Shown: positions 9,496 to 23,725 of the stretch, in pieces | Layout: each line of letters opens with the position of its first letter | Position numbering within the stretch: the stretch's first letter is position 1 | NCBI RefSeq assembly: GCF_020616335.1 | Contig: NZ_CP085051.1 | Location: 2,046,001 to 2,110,000 of the forward strand | Direction of reading: 5' to 3' | Origin: Corynebacterium uberis | GTDB lineage: Bacteria; Actinomycetota; Actinomycetes; Mycobacteriales; Mycobacteriaceae | DNA: 64,000 nt | Translations under genes and position numbers: made by a program | Notes under the pieces: generated by a model | Told to the model about the DNA's origin: nothing | The model's database searches: none | What the model saw: only the letters and a program-made list of their open reading frames with translations

Positions 9496-10362
9496 TTACT
9501 GTGCGGCGGTGGTGGCCGCGGCGCTGGCCTCAGCCGACGCGGCTTCGCCTGCGGCGCTGGCTGATGCCTCGCTGGCCTTCGCCTCCTCGGCGGCCTCTTC
9601 CTTCGGGTCGGTGTAGATGTCGGTCTTGCCGTCGATGACCTTGGAGATCCAGTCCATGCCGGTCTTCTTCAGGTCGAGCTTCTTGTCGCCCACGTACAGC
9701 GTCGGGGAGGAAATCTTGGAGCCAAGCGCCTTCATCTTGTCGCCGTTGGCCTTGTAGACCTTCTGGGCGTCCGGCAGGTACTTGGTGTCCTTGATGTCTT
9801 GCTGGACCTCCTCGCTGGCGCCGAGGTCAGCGGCAAGCTTGGCGTAGTCTTCCGGCGAGAACTTGTGGTAGACGTCCGCCTGCTTCTGGAAGAGCATGTC
9901 GCGGTAGTTCCAGAACAGCGAGGCGTCCCCGGACTGCGCGACGGCCAGCAGCGCGGCAAGCGACTGGTGGGAGGCCTTGGTCTGCGCTTCCTTGGGGTCT
10001 ACGCCGTCGGTCTCATCCATGAAGGCCAGGGAGCGGATGTGCAAGGCTAGCTTGCCGTCGTTGAGGGCGTTGAGCATGTCATCGTGGTCGGTGTCATGCA
10101 GCTGCGCGCAGTGGGTGCAGGAGTAGTCCTCATACAGGTCCACCACGGGCGTGTTGGGCTTGAGGTTATCGGCGGCCAGCACGAAGGCGTTGTCCTGTTG
10201 GGTCATGGTGAACTTGGCATCGTCGATGGCCCGCTCTTCGGGCTTGTTGCTCATCATGAAGTAGGCGATCACCGCGGCGATGGCCACCAGGATGGCGATG
10301 ACGGCGATCATGAATCCACGGCTTTGCTGTCCGGGGTTGGAAACGGGTTTTGAGCTAGCCAC
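9496..10362 (-). CDS. Membrane-anchored DsbA-family thiol-disulfide oxidoreductase
   Basis: 288 residues. A short cytoplasmic start is followed by one membrane segment (about residues 17-37, GFMIAVIAILVAIAAVIAYF), then an extracytoplasmic thioredoxin-fold domain with the redox motif CTHC near residue 82 (EDYSCTHCAQLHD) and the DsbA helical insertion. The last 30 residues are an Ala/Ser/Glu tail. It probably forms or isomerises disulfides in exported proteins. The start is GTG at 10362, preceded by AAGGAAGACA. It is divergent from the AGCS symporter at 10565. Confidence 0.88.
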   Translation of the reverse strand: MASSKPVSNPGQQSRGFMIAVIAILVAIAAVIAYFMMSNKPEERAIDDAKFTMTQQDNAFVLAADNLKPNTPVVDLYEDYSCTHCAQLHDTDHDDMLNALNDGKLALHIRSLAFMDETDGVDPKEAQTKASHQSLAALLAVAQSGDASLFWNYRDMLFQKQADVYHKFSPEDYAKLAADLGASEEVQQDIKDTKYLPDAQKVYKANGDKMKALGSKISSPTLYVGDKKLDLKKTGMDWISKVIDGKTDIYTDPKEEAAEEAKASEASASAAGEAASAEASAAATTAAQ

Positions 10363-10529
10363 TGTCTTCCTTACTCTCTTTGACCTTGTGGGCGTTATCC
10401 ACTTCAGTGCGCAAGCATAACTGACCCTTCCGGGTGGTGGGAATTTCCCCGAGCTGCACGCACTCCGTTAGGCCACCCCCACATTGGGGTATCCGGGCAA
10501 GTTTTCCCAGATTTTTCTTCGCCTTCCCG

Positions 10530-10558
10530 TGACACACCTCCCCCTGAACGGGTAGCTT
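10530..10558 (+). promoter_or_regulatory. Promoter of the AGCS symporter, apparently leaderless
   Basis: TGACAC (10530-10535), a 17-nt spacer and TAGCTT (10553-10558) are followed after 6 nt by the ATG at 10565. No Shine-Dalgarno is present, so the mRNA probably starts at or next to the ATG. Confidence 0.6.
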
Positions 10559-10564
10559 CCTGCC

Positions 10565-11992
10565 ATGGACTCCATTGAAAAACTCACCGACTTCTTGGCC
10601 TCCATCACCGCGGTGGTGTGGGGCCCGTTCCTGCTCATCCCGCTGCTTCTGGGCACCGGGCTGTACCTGACCATCCGCCTAGGCGGATTGCAGTTCCGCG
10701 CCCTGATCCGCGGCCTCAAGCACGTGTTTACCAGCGAAGACCACGCTGACATCAACGGCGATATTTCCAATTACCAGGCGCTGACTACCGCCCTGGCGGC
10801 CACGGTGGGGGTGGGCAACATCGTGGGCGTGGCCACGGCCTTGAGCATCGGCGGGCCCGGTTCGCTGCTGTGGATCTGGATCACCGGACTGGTGGGAATG
10901 GCCTCGAAGTACACGGAAGCCTATTTGGGGGTGCGCTTCCGGGAGACGGACGTCCACGGCGAGCAGTCCGGTGGCCCGCAGGTCTACCTGCGCCGGGGCA
11001 TTCCCGGCCCGGTGGGCAAGGTGTTGGCCCTGGCGTTTACTATCTTTGCCGTCATCGCGTCCTTTGGCATTGGCAACCTGACGCAGGGCAACGCCGTGGC
11101 TACCGGGATGAAGGAGACCTTTGGTATCGATCCGGTGCTCACGGGGCTGATCCTGTTCATCGGTGTGGGCGCGGTGCTGCTCGGCGGGATTCAGTCCATC
11201 GGGCGGATTACGGCCGGCTTCGTGCCCATGATGATCGTGGTCTATGTGGTCGCCGGCATCGTGGTGCTCATCATGAACATCTCCCAGGTGCCCGCGGCCT
11301 TCGGCGAGATCTTCTCCGCGGCGTTTACTGGCTCGTCTGCCGTCGGTGGCTTTGCTGGGGCGGGCATCATTGTTGCGGTGCAGATGGGTGTTGCCCGCGG
11401 CATCTTCTCCAACGAGTCCGGCATGGGCTCGGCCGCTATCGCGGCTGCTGCCGCGCGCACCACGCACCCGGTGCGCCAGGGCTTGGTGTCCATGACGCAG
11501 ACGTTTATTGACACGATCATCGTCGTGTCCATCACTGGGCTGTGCATCGTCACCACGGGCGTGTGGGATCGGGGCCGCGACCAGGCAGGGTCCATGACGT
11601 CCGAGGCGTTTGCCACGGGCTTGCCGGGCCACTGGGGCGGCACGATTGTCTCCCTGTCCGTCATCTTCTTCGCGTTCTCCACGATCCTGGGCTGGTCCTA
11701 CTATGGCGAGCGCTGCATCGTCGCGCTGCTGGGGCACAAAGCCTCCATGCCCTACCGGATGGTCTTTACGCTCATCGTCTTTGTGGGCGCCACCACGCAG
11801 CTGACGCTGGCGTGGACGTTCTCTGACCTTGCCAATGGTCTGATGGCGCTGCCCAACCTGGTGGGGCTGATCATCCTGGCGGGCCTGGTTGCGCGGGAGA
11901 CGCGCAGCTACCTGACGTTCGATCCCAAGCTGTCTGCCTCGGCTGATGAGGTGCGCGGCCACATTGCGGCCACCGGCATGGATTGGAAGTAA
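10565..11992 (+). CDS. Sodium:alanine (glycine) symporter family protein (AGCS)
   Basis: 475 residues with about 10-11 membrane segments. AGCS hallmarks: an N-terminal GTGLYLTIRLGGLQFR, TALAATVGVGNIVGVATAL, the cytoplasmic GPGSLLWIWITGLVGMASKYTE segment, and GIFSNESGMGSAAIAAAAART. It is expected to import alanine or glycine with Na+. It starts at ATG 10565, apparently leaderless. crcB genes follow 25 nt downstream on the same strand. Confidence 0.93.
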   Translation: MDSIEKLTDFLASITAVVWGPFLLIPLLLGTGLYLTIRLGGLQFRALIRGLKHVFTSEDHADINGDISNYQALTTALAATVGVGNIVGVATALSIGGPGSLLWIWITGLVGMASKYTEAYLGVRFRETDVHGEQSGGPQVYLRRGIPGPVGKVLALAFTIFAVIASFGIGNLTQGNAVATGMKETFGIDPVLTGLILFIGVGAVLLGGIQSIGRITAGFVPMMIVVYVVAGIVVLIMNISQVPAAFGEIFSAAFTGSSAVGGFAGAGIIVAVQMGVARGIFSNESGMGSAAIAAAAARTTHPVRQGLVSMTQTFIDTIIVVSITGLCIVTTGVWDRGRDQAGSMTSEAFATGLPGHWGGTIVSLSVIFFAFSTILGWSYYGERCIVALLGHKASMPYRMVFTLIVFVGATTQLTLAWTFSDLANGLMALPNLVGLIILAGLVARETRSYLTFDPKLSASADEVRGHIAATGMDWK

Positions 11993-12017
11993 CAGGCCGG
12001 TACTAGTATGCGAAAGC

Positions 12018-12338
12018 ATGCTTCGCGATTGTCTGCTCGCCGGCCTCGGCGCCGCGCTGGGATCCCTGGCCCGCTGGGGACTCGGCGAGGTCATCGCGCA
12101 GGCCGATCTGCTGCTCCTGGCCATCAACATCGCGGGCTCTGCGGCGATGGGCTGGGCGCGCCCGGGGGTGTTCTGGGGCAAGGGAGTCCTCGGGGGGGTT
12201 ACCAGCTTCTCCGCCTTCGCCCTCGTGCTTAGCGACGCCCCCCTCCCCCACGCCTGCGCCTATGGTTGCGCAACCATCGTCGGCGCCGTGGGCGCCTGGG
12301 TCCTCGGCGACGTGTGCCGGCAGCGGGTTCAGGCATGA
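12018..12338 (+). CDS. crcB1: Fluoride-specific channel subunit CrcB/Fluc (first of pair)
   Basis: 106 residues with four predicted short membrane helices. Fluc proteins export fluoride as dual-topology dimers. Visible: LGSLARWGLGE in helix 1, NIAGSAAMGW (the conserved N of helix 2) and GGVTSFSAFALV (the Phe-box region of helix 3). It is compact for the family. The ATG at 12018 has no clear Shine-Dalgarno; TAGTAT 8 nt upstream may be a leaderless -10. Its stop overlaps crcB2 as ATGA. No fluoride riboswitch fits in the 25-nt gap upstream. Confidence 0.88.
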   Translation: MLRDCLLAGLGAALGSLARWGLGEVIAQADLLLLAINIAGSAAMGWARPGVFWGKGVLGGVTSFSAFALVLSDAPLPHACAYGCATIVGAVGAWVLGDVCRQRVQA

Positions 12339-12685
12339 TCGCGGCGTGCTGCGCCGTGGCCGGCGGCGGGATGATCGGCGGGAGCGCGCGCTTTGTCCTG
12401 GCGCAGCGCCCGGGCGGGGTGTGGGGGACGTGGCTGGCCAACTCGCTGGCCTGCCTGGTCTTGGGCGTTGTCACCGCCGCCGGCGCGGCGGGCGCGCTGG
12501 TGGTGCTGGCCGCCGGCACGGGGTTCGCCGGCGCGCTGTCGACCTGGTCGACGCTGGCCGCCGAGCTGGGCGCGCGCGTGCGGGCGCGGCGCTGGGCAAG
12601 CGCCGCGGGCTACCTTGCCGCAACAGTTGCTGCGGGGGTGAGCCTCGCGGGCGTCGGAAAGCTGTGTGGCCAGCTATTCTTCTGA
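12335..12685 (+). CDS. crcB2: Fluoride-specific channel subunit CrcB/Fluc (second of pair)
   Basis: 116 residues, four helices. Helix 1 contains GGMIGGSARF, helix 2 WLANSLACLVLG with the conserved Asn, and helix 3 GFAGALSTWSTLAAE, the family GFxGxxTTFSTF motif. ATG overlaps the crcB1 stop by 4 bp (ATGA). Paired crcB genes in Gram-positives usually form a heterodimer with subunits of opposite topology. The 3' end overlaps the convergent FtsX-type permease by 12 bp. Confidence 0.88.
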   Translation: MIAACCAVAGGGMIGGSARFVLAQRPGGVWGTWLANSLACLVLGVVTAAGAAGALVVLAAGTGFAGALSTWSTLAAELGARVRARRWASAAGYLAATVAAGVSLAGVGKLCGQLFF

Positions 12686-15232
12686 GATCGCGTCGAGGGC
12701 GGGGGTGGCCGCGGCGCGGCGCGCAGGCCACAGGGCCGCAAGCACGCCCACCACGCCGGAGCCGAGCAGCATGAGCACCAGCTGGCCGTAGGGCACGGAG
12801 ATGGTGGCCAGGCCGTTGCCCGCGAGGACCTTGAGGAAGGCCCAGCCCAGCACCAGGCCCAGGATCATTCCGGAGATCGCGCCGAAGATGGCCAGCTGTA
12901 CCGCCTCCAGGGTGATCATGGTGCGGATGTGGCTGCGCTGCGCACCCACGGCCCGCAGCATGCCGATCTCGCGGCGCCGTTCGATGACGTTGAGCGTCAA
13001 GGTATTGACGATGCCCAGCACCGCGATGATCACCGCCAGCGCCAGCAGCCCGTAGAGAACGTTGAGCATCTGGTCGACCAGCTGGGCGGACTCGCCGGCG
13101 ACATCGTCAGCGTCGCTGACCTTGACCACCAGGTAGTCCTTGACCGCGTCCTCAAGGTTTTCGCGCAAGGTGTCATGGGTGACGTAGCCGTCCGCCAGCA
13201 CCCCGATGCTCAGCAGCTGGAGGGCGGTCTGCGGGATGACGTCCTTGGCGCTGGTCTTTGACACCACCATCGGCCCAAGCACCGAGTTGCCCGGCTCATA
13301 GGTGCCCACCAACTCAACATCGGCCTTGCGGGTGGACACCGCGGAACTGAGCTCCACCTCGTCGCCGACGGACCAGCCGTTCGCTGCGGCGAAGTCTGCG
13401 TCTGCAATAAAGCCCCGGGAATCCAGATCCAGGCTGCCCTCAATGGTCTTCGCCCCCGTGGCGGCCACCAGGTCGCCTTCTGCCACCTGGGTCAAAGCCA
13501 TGCCAAAGCCGATGCCCGAACGGCCATCAACCTGCACCGGGCCCATGTAGAACTCCACCACGGAGCCCACCCCGTCGACCTCCTTGACGGTATCTACCGT
13601 CTCAGCGGGCAGCGGGAACGACCCATTGGTGGGACCGGAGAGATGGAAATCGGCGGCCACCTCCCGCTCGATGAGGTCCGAGACGGAATCCTTCATCGTC
13701 GCGCCCAACATCCCAATAGAGGTCACCAGCGCCACCCCCAAAGTCAGAGCAAACGCGGTGGTGGCGCTGCGGCGCGGGTTGCGCTCCGAATTGGTGGCGG
13801 CCAGCTTGCCGGCCTGCCCGAAGGGCTTACCCAGCAGGCGACCCAGCGCCGGCACCACCGGCAGGGTCAGCGCGGGGCTCGCCAGGAAATAGCCCACGAT
13901 CACCAGCACGGCGCCCAGCCCCACGAGGCTGGCACGCACCCCGGTGCCCGCGGTCAGGGCCACGCCGATGATCAGGGCAAACAGCCCGGCCACCGCCACG
14001 GCCGCACCGACGATGGTGCGGGTGTGCAGCGAGGTGGCTGACGACGTCTCCGTCGTGCGCATCGCCTCAACCGGGCGCACCGCCCCGGCCCGGCGAGCCG
14101 GCATCCACGCCGACAGCACCGTAACCACGGTTCCCAGCACCAACGGGAAGATCACGGCTGTGGGACTCAGTCCCAGGCCCCCGCCCGGCAGGTCCAAACC
14201 GCGGGCCCCCAGGACGGCCTTGATCACAGCCACCAGCCCCACGCCGACGACGATGCCCACCAGAGAGCCGATCACCCCGATGATCGCCGCCTCAAGAACC
14301 ACCGAGCGGGTAATCTGCCCGCGCGAGGCGCCCAAGGCGCGCAGCAGCGCGAACTCCCGCGTGCGCTGGGCGACGATCATAGAGAAGGTGTTGGCAATCA
14401 AGAACGTGCCCACCAACAGCGCCACCAGGCCAAAGGCCACCAGGAAGTAATTGACAAAGCTCAGCGCCGTCTTGATCGACTGGGAGGTCTCCTTGGCCAG
14501 ATTGTCGCCGGTATCCGCGGTGACATCCGAATACACGGAACTGACGTGTTCCATCAGCTCGTCCGGCGACACCCCGTCGGCGGCCTTGAGCAGCACCTGG
14601 CTGACGTAGTTGCCGTCGGTGAACTCATCCAGATAGGCGCTTTCATCCATCCGCAGTCCTGCCACGGAACCGGTATCCATGGCCATCTCATAGATGCCCA
14701 CCACCGTCACATCGTGACGATCCTGCGGGTCAACCATGATGATGCTATCGCCCACGTTGATGTCGAGAGCTCGGGCCACCTTCTCATTGAGCAGCACCTC
14801 ATCCGAGCCCGTCGGGTTGCTGCCCTCCACAAGCTTCTCCGGCTCCCGGACAGTATCGCGCTCGGTGTACCACGGCGACAGGTTTGCCGAACCCCGGAAA
14901 TCAAACGCCTCCCCCTTACTATTGCCCATCACCACCGGGGTGGAGGACTGAACATTGACCTTGTCCACCTTCGGATCGGACATGATCACGGTCCGCGTCG
15001 TGCCCGACACCCCCGGCTGGCCCTGCCCCGCAGACACCACCACATCCACCCCGTCATAGGTGGTGGCCACGGCCTGATCGAAACTATTGGACAGGGTCTT
15101 AGTGAACATGAACGACCCGGCAATAAACGCCGTGCCCAGCACCACCGCAACAACAGTCAGCGCAAGCCGCAGCTTATGCGCAACTACATTGCGTAGGCCC
15201 ACCTTCTGGAGGGCGCGATCCTTCGTCTGCAT
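12674..15232 (-). CDS. ABC transporter permease, FtsX/MacB-type with two FtsX domains
   Basis: 852 residues. An N-terminal membrane segment (RLALTVVAVVLGTAFIAGS) precedes a large extracytoplasmic domain. Then come three membrane helices (about residues 255-400), another core domain and three C-terminal helices. Each FtsX unit carries the conserved cytosolic R-E-x-ALLRALGA or R-R-E-I-GMLRAVGA motif. Such permeases usually drive mechanical export or lipoprotein release rather than solute import. ATG 15232 is 12 nt after the stop of the ATPase gene (15245-16633), its obvious partner. Substrate unknown. Confidence 0.9.
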   Translation of the reverse strand: MQTKDRALQKVGLRNVVAHKLRLALTVVAVVLGTAFIAGSFMFTKTLSNSFDQAVATTYDGVDVVVSAGQGQPGVSGTTRTVIMSDPKVDKVNVQSSTPVVMGNSKGEAFDFRGSANLSPWYTERDTVREPEKLVEGSNPTGSDEVLLNEKVARALDINVGDSIIMVDPQDRHDVTVVGIYEMAMDTGSVAGLRMDESAYLDEFTDGNYVSQVLLKAADGVSPDELMEHVSSVYSDVTADTGDNLAKETSQSIKTALSFVNYFLVAFGLVALLVGTFLIANTFSMIVAQRTREFALLRALGASRGQITRSVVLEAAIIGVIGSLVGIVVGVGLVAVIKAVLGARGLDLPGGGLGLSPTAVIFPLVLGTVVTVLSAWMPARRAGAVRPVEAMRTTETSSATSLHTRTIVGAAVAVAGLFALIIGVALTAGTGVRASLVGLGAVLVIVGYFLASPALTLPVVPALGRLLGKPFGQAGKLAATNSERNPRRSATTAFALTLGVALVTSIGMLGATMKDSVSDLIEREVAADFHLSGPTNGSFPLPAETVDTVKEVDGVGSVVEFYMGPVQVDGRSGIGFGMALTQVAEGDLVAATGAKTIEGSLDLDSRGFIADADFAAANGWSVGDEVELSSAVSTRKADVELVGTYEPGNSVLGPMVVSKTSAKDVIPQTALQLLSIGVLADGYVTHDTLRENLEDAVKDYLVVKVSDADDVAGESAQLVDQMLNVLYGLLALAVIIAVLGIVNTLTLNVIERRREIGMLRAVGAQRSHIRTMITLEAVQLAIFGAISGMILGLVLGWAFLKVLAGNGLATISVPYGQLVLMLLGSGVVGVLAALWPARRAAATPALDAISEE

Positions 15233-15244
15233 TCGCCGTCCCGC

Positions 15245-16633
15245 CTAGCGCTCGATGCCGCTCATCGCGGCCAAAATCTGATCCATGCTGGGCGTGCGCA
15301 GCTCATTGACGATCATCCCGTCAGCCAGGAACACCACCCGGTCCGCGTACGACGCCGCCCGCGCATCATGGGTAACGATCACCACGGTCTGCCCATCCTG
15401 ATCCACCGAAGTGCGCAAAATGTTCATCACCTCGGCCGAAGAATTGGAATCCAAATTGCCGGTCGGCTCATCGCCGAAAATAATCTCCGGGCGCGACACC
15501 AACGCGCGCGCACACGCCACGCGCTGCTGCTGGCCGCCAGACAACTCCGCGGGGCGGTGATCCAGGCGATCAGCCAAGCCCAAACGCTGGGTAATCTGCT
15601 CAAACCACGCCTGATCAACCTCAGTGCCCGCAATATCCAGCGGCAACGTAATATTCTCCGCCGCCGTCAAAGTAGGAACGAGGTTAAACGACTGGAAAAT
15701 GAATCCCAGCCGCTCCCGCCGCAGCGCCGTCATCTCCTTATCGCCAAGCTTGGACAAATCCGTCTCCCCGATAAACACCGACCCCGACGTCGCCGAATCC
15801 AGCCCCGCCATGCAGTGCATGAGAGTCGACTTACCCGACCCCGACGGGCCCATGATGGCGGTAAACTGCCCGCGCGCGAAGTCCACATCGACGCCCCCCA
15901 GTGCCACAACCGCAGTATCGCCCTGCCCGTAGCGCTTGTACAGCGCCCGAGCATAGGCGGCCGCCTGCCCATGAGGTTGCTTATCGACGCCCCCACCGCT
16001 CACCGCAGGTGCAGCCGGTCCGGGTGCAGCGGGCGCGGGTGTTGGCGCCGGTTGCTGCGCAGCAGGAGCAAGCGCAGCCGCCTGTGGAGCCGGAGCCGAC
16101 GCAGGTTGTTGGGCCGCAGGGGCCTTCTTCTTGGTCTGCGGGATGCCACCCAGGCTCTCTGTACGTGCTGCCGGTTGCGGTGCCTGCTGGGGAGCAGCTT
16201 GTTGTGGGGCGGCTTGCTGTGGGGCGGTTTGCTGGGGTGCTGCCTGTTGGGGAACTCTTTGTTGCGGCGTTGCTGGTTGCTGAGGCACAGGGGCCTGCGG
16301 GGCGGGACGCTGAGGAGCTGGAGCCTGCTGCACCGGGGCCTGGGGTGCCGGGGCGGCGGGCTTGTGCACGGCGGGCCAAGACGTCGATGGTGCTGCCTGC
16401 TGGTTCGAGGATGGCTGATTTGCGGGGACCTGCGGCGGGCGCACTTGCACTTGCGGCCACACGACTTTCTCAGGCTGCTTGGGCTGAGGCGCAGCGTTTG
16501 CCGGTACGGATGGGGATTTCTCCGGGTTGGGTTCAGCGGAGGGGGCCGTTGGGTGTTGCGGCCATACCGGGGTATGCGCTGACATTCCGGATAGGTTGCC
16601 GTCTGTTCCTGAGCCGGGGCGCGCCTGATTCAT
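15245..16633 (-). CDS. ABC transporter ATPase with a long P/Q/A-rich N-terminal extension
   Basis: 462 residues. The last about 236 residues are a complete MacB/LolD-type ATPase: Walker A GPSGSGKST, Q-loop FIFQSFNL, signature LSGGQQQR, Walker B EIIFGDEPTGNLD, switch THD. The first about 226 residues are low-complexity Pro, Gln and Ala, with QQAAP repeats and a VWP motif seen twice; ordinary members start directly with the ATPase. ATG 16633 has AGGAG 10 nt upstream; a TTG at 16642 lies too close to it. A -10 TAGATT lies at 16684-16689. It is cotranscribed with the permease downstream. The tail may be a disordered tether or interaction region. Confidence 0.88.
   Translation of the reverse strand: MNQARPGSGTDGNLSGMSAHTPVWPQHPTAPSAEPNPEKSPSVPANAAPQPKQPEKVVWPQVQVRPPQVPANQPSSNQQAAPSTSWPAVHKPAAPAPQAPVQQAPAPQRPAPQAPVPQQPATPQQRVPQQAAPQQTAPQQAAPQQAAPQQAPQPAARTESLGGIPQTKKKAPAAQQPASAPAPQAAALAPAAQQPAPTPAPAAPGPAAPAVSGGGVDKQPHGQAAAYARALYKRYGQGDTAVVALGGVDVDFARGQFTAIMGPSGSGKSTLMHCMAGLDSATSGSVFIGETDLSKLGDKEMTALRRERLGFIFQSFNLVPTLTAAENITLPLDIAGTEVDQAWFEQITQRLGLADRLDHRPAELSGGQQQRVACARALVSRPEIIFGDEPTGNLDSNSSAEVMNILRTSVDQDGQTVVIVTHDARAASYADRVVFLADGMIVNELRTPSMDQILAAMSGIER
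16182..16256. repeat. Five imperfect 15-bp repeats inside the ABC ATPase gene
   Basis: A 15-nt unit (for example GCTTGCTGTGGGGCG) recurs in register from 16182 to 16256 and encodes the QQAAP / QQTAP repeats on the minus strand. Confidence 0.8.
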
Positions 16634-16749
16634 ATCGGGCAATCTCCTGTCGCCGTTGAATTCTTAAGCTTTGTGTACTGACGAATCTACCGGTTAAGGC
16701 TGACCTGCGGTAGTACGGGGGCCGAGAAAATATATCTGGGTATGCGAAA

Positions 16750-16801
16750 GTGGTCTGTGTGTAACACCAGGGCACAACACCCCGGCCCACACACAGACCA
16801 C
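16750..16801 (-). terminator. Terminator of the rRNA operon
   Basis: On the minus strand GTGGTCTGTGTGT pairs perfectly with ACACACAGACCAC, with a GC-rich loop, and TTTC follows. It lies about 20 nt beyond the 5S rRNA. Confidence 0.8.
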
Positions 16802-16822
16802 AAACACAAACATTAAGTTAAA

Positions 16823-16942
16823 GGTCGGCAGCAACCTACTCTCCCACACCCTCCCGAGTGCAGTACCATCAGCGTGAAACGGGCTTAGCTTCCGGGTTCG
16901 AAAAGGGACCGGGCGTGACCCCGCCACCATCAACCACCGACA
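16823..16942 (-). rRNA. rrf: 5S ribosomal RNA
   Basis: About 120 nt. The minus strand carries GTCACGCCCGGTCCC, CGAACCCGGAAGCTAAG, GATGGTACTGC and GGGAGAGTAGGTTGC, the conserved 5S core. The ends were set by pairing GTCGG with CCGAC. Ends accurate to a few nt. Confidence 0.93.
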
Positions 16943-17041
16943 CAACCAAAAAACAACCAACCAGCACAAGCCAACAAGCCATGCCAGACACTGCACAGTG
17001 GACGCAAACACCCATAATACTCTTGCACAACAACAACGATT

Positions 17042-21920
<4,879 letters not shown>

Positions 21921-22140
21921 GGCTCGTGAAAAGCCAAAACCTAGCAAAAAAGAAAAACTGACAAGAAAAATAATCAAAACAACAATCATCACTGCCAGCC
22001 AACAACAACCACCACAACCAAATTGTGGCACTTATTTAACGTGGCCGTTACACCACGCTGGCACACACCAACCAACCCCACCCATACAAAGCAGAGCCAG
22101 CTGAAACAATGACAACAAAATCAAAAAAGTACATTGGTAC

Positions 22141-22161
22141 GCTATTGAGTTCTCACACAAC
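22141..22161 (-). promoter_or_regulatory. rRNA leader element shared with the spacer
   Basis: GTTGTGTGAGAACTCAATAGC on the minus strand. The first 14 nt and the following ATAG recur in the 16S-23S spacer (20175-20195). Position and duplication suggest an antitermination or RNase III processing element. The leader region 21921-22140 otherwise shows only AT-rich sequence with no gene. Confidence 0.6.
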
Positions 22162-22295
22162 ACACCCACAACCCTCCACACACCAGCACAACCAGGATGA
22201 AAGGAGAAGGAGTAATGATGGCCAGCGTCTTGTTTTCCTATCGCCACACTCACCAGCTACTGGCGGGGGCGCTGTCGGTCGCGCTGACTCGAACT

Positions 22296-22324
22296 AATCT
22301 ACACACACCCCACCAACAACACAA
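22296..22324 (-). promoter_or_regulatory. Candidate rRNA operon promoter
   Basis: Minus strand TTGTGT (22319-22324), a spacer of exactly 17 nt and TAGATT (22296-22301). The start would be near 22289, giving a leader of about 370 nt before 16S. No other convincing hexamer pair is seen in the 500-nt gap between murA and 16S, and no gene lies in it. Confidence 0.55.
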
Positions 22325-22419
22325 CCCCCCAGCTCACACCACATTTTCCCACCACCACAGCGCGCCATCAGACACCACCAGGCGACACCACGCAGCGATG
22401 TCACCCGGACACCGCTGCA

Positions 22420-23685
22420 CTACTGGCCGTGGCCGTGGATGCGCTGCACGTTGGCGCCAAGCGCCTGGAGGTTTTCCACAAAGTTGGGGTAACCCCGGTC
22501 GATGTGGTGGACGTCGTGGACGGTGGTCTGCCCCTCGGCCACCAGGGCGGCGAGCACCAAGCCGGCCCCGGCGCGGATGTCTGAGGACCACACCTCTGTT
22601 GAAGAGAGTTGTTCTATCCCACGCAGCACCACGTGGTGCCCGTCCACGGTGGCGTCCGCACCGAGGCGCAGCATCTCATCAACGAACCGGAAGCGCGCCT
22701 CAAAGACGTTTTCCGTAATCACCGACGTGCCGTCGGCCACCGCGGAGATGCCAATGGCCATCGGCTGGAGATCCGTGGGGAAGCCAGGGAAGGGCAAGGT
22801 CTGGTAGTCCACGGCCGCAGGCCGGTGGTCCATGCGCACCCGGAAGCCGGTTTCATAGGACTCCACGTCCGCGCCCGCTACCTTGAGCTTTTCCAGCGGC
22901 AGGTGCAGGTGGCGCGGGGAGATCCCGCCCACGGTGATGTCCCCTTGGGTCATCGCCGCGGCGTAGGCCCAGGTGCCGGCGACGATGCGGTCGCCGATCA
23001 CTTCGTGTTCGGTGGGATGGAGCCGCTCGACGCCGTCGATGGTGATGGTGGAGGTGCCCGCGCCGTCGATACGCGCCCCCATGGACACCAGCATGGCGCA
23101 CAGGTCGGAGATCTCCGGTTCCCGCGCGGCGTTGTCCAGCACCGTGCGACCACTGGCGAGCACGGCCGCGGTGAGGATATTTTCCGTCGCCCCCACCGAG
23201 GGGAAGTCCAGCTTGATGTGTGCGCCGACGAGCTGCTCAGCCTCCGCGACAACCGCCCCGTGCTGGATGCGGGTCACGGCCCCCAACTGCTCCAGGCCCG
23301 ACTGGTGCATGTCCAGCGGGCGCGATCCGATGGCGTCACCGCCGGGTAGCGCCACCACGGCGCGCCGGCACCGGGCTGTCAGCGGCCCCAGCACACACAC
23401 GGAGGCGCGGAACTGGCGCACGGCATCGAAGGAGGCATCGCTCGACGGCTGCGCGGGCGTGGTGATGTGCACGACGGGGCCGTCGATAAGCACCTCGCAC
23501 CCCAGCCCCTCCAGAACGTCCCGCATGAGCGGAACGTCCAGGATTTCCGGGCAATTGCGCAGCGTGGTGGTCCCCTCCGCCAACAGCGCCGCCGCCATCA
23601 GCTTTAACACGCTGTTCTTGGCGCCGCTGACTCTGACCGAGCCGACCAGCCGCGCCCCTCCAGTTACGATGAAACGATCCTTCAC
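22420..23685 (-). CDS. murA: UDP-N-acetylglucosamine 1-carboxyvinyltransferase MurA (Asp-type, fosfomycin-insensitive)
   Basis: 421 residues, standard length. It catalyses the first committed step of peptidoglycan synthesis (enolpyruvyl transfer from PEP to UDP-GlcNAc) in the cytoplasm. Visible: SGAKNS with the substrate-contacting Lys-Asn near residue 21, [10 protein letters not shown], and the active-site loop [13 protein letters not shown], where Asp replaces the Cys that fosfomycin alkylates in E. coli. The start is GTG at 23685 ([11 protein letters not shown]), set by homology; the frame stays open to 23904 but that part antisenses nothing conserved and overlaps ramA. Weak ribosome site. 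It lies 40 nt downstream of ramA on the same strand. Confidence 0.94.
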   Translation of the reverse strand: MKDRFIVTGGARLVGSVRVSGAKNSVLKLMAAALLAEGTTTLRNCPEILDVPLMRDVLEGLGCEVLIDGPVVHITTPAQPSSDASFDAVRQFRASVCVLGPLTARCRRAVVALPGGDAIGSRPLDMHQSGLEQLGAVTRIQHGAVVAEAEQLVGAHIKLDFPSVGATENILTAAVLASGRTVLDNAAREPEISDLCAMLVSMGARIDGAGTSTITIDGVERLHPTEHEVIGDRIVAGTWAYAAAMTQGDITVGGISPRHLHLPLEKLKVAGADVESYETGFRVRMDHRPAAVDYQTLPFPGFPTDLQPMAIGISAVADGTSVITENVFEARFRFVDEMLRLGADATVDGHHVVLRGIEQLSSTEVWSSDIRAGAGLVLAALVAEGQTTVHDVHHIDRGYPNFVENLQALGANVQRIHGHGQ

Positions 23686-23725
23686 GGGTTCCCAGACTAG
23701 CCGGTCCCCGCACATACCGCCCGGC

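Noticed and set aside
11993..12017. Possible fluoride riboswitch before crcB1
   Set aside because: Only 25 nt separate the genes, too short for the crcB motif.
15368..16582. 404-codon Arg/Leu-rich frame opposite the ABC ATPase
   Set aside because: Antisense to a gene with intact Walker motifs; low-complexity product.
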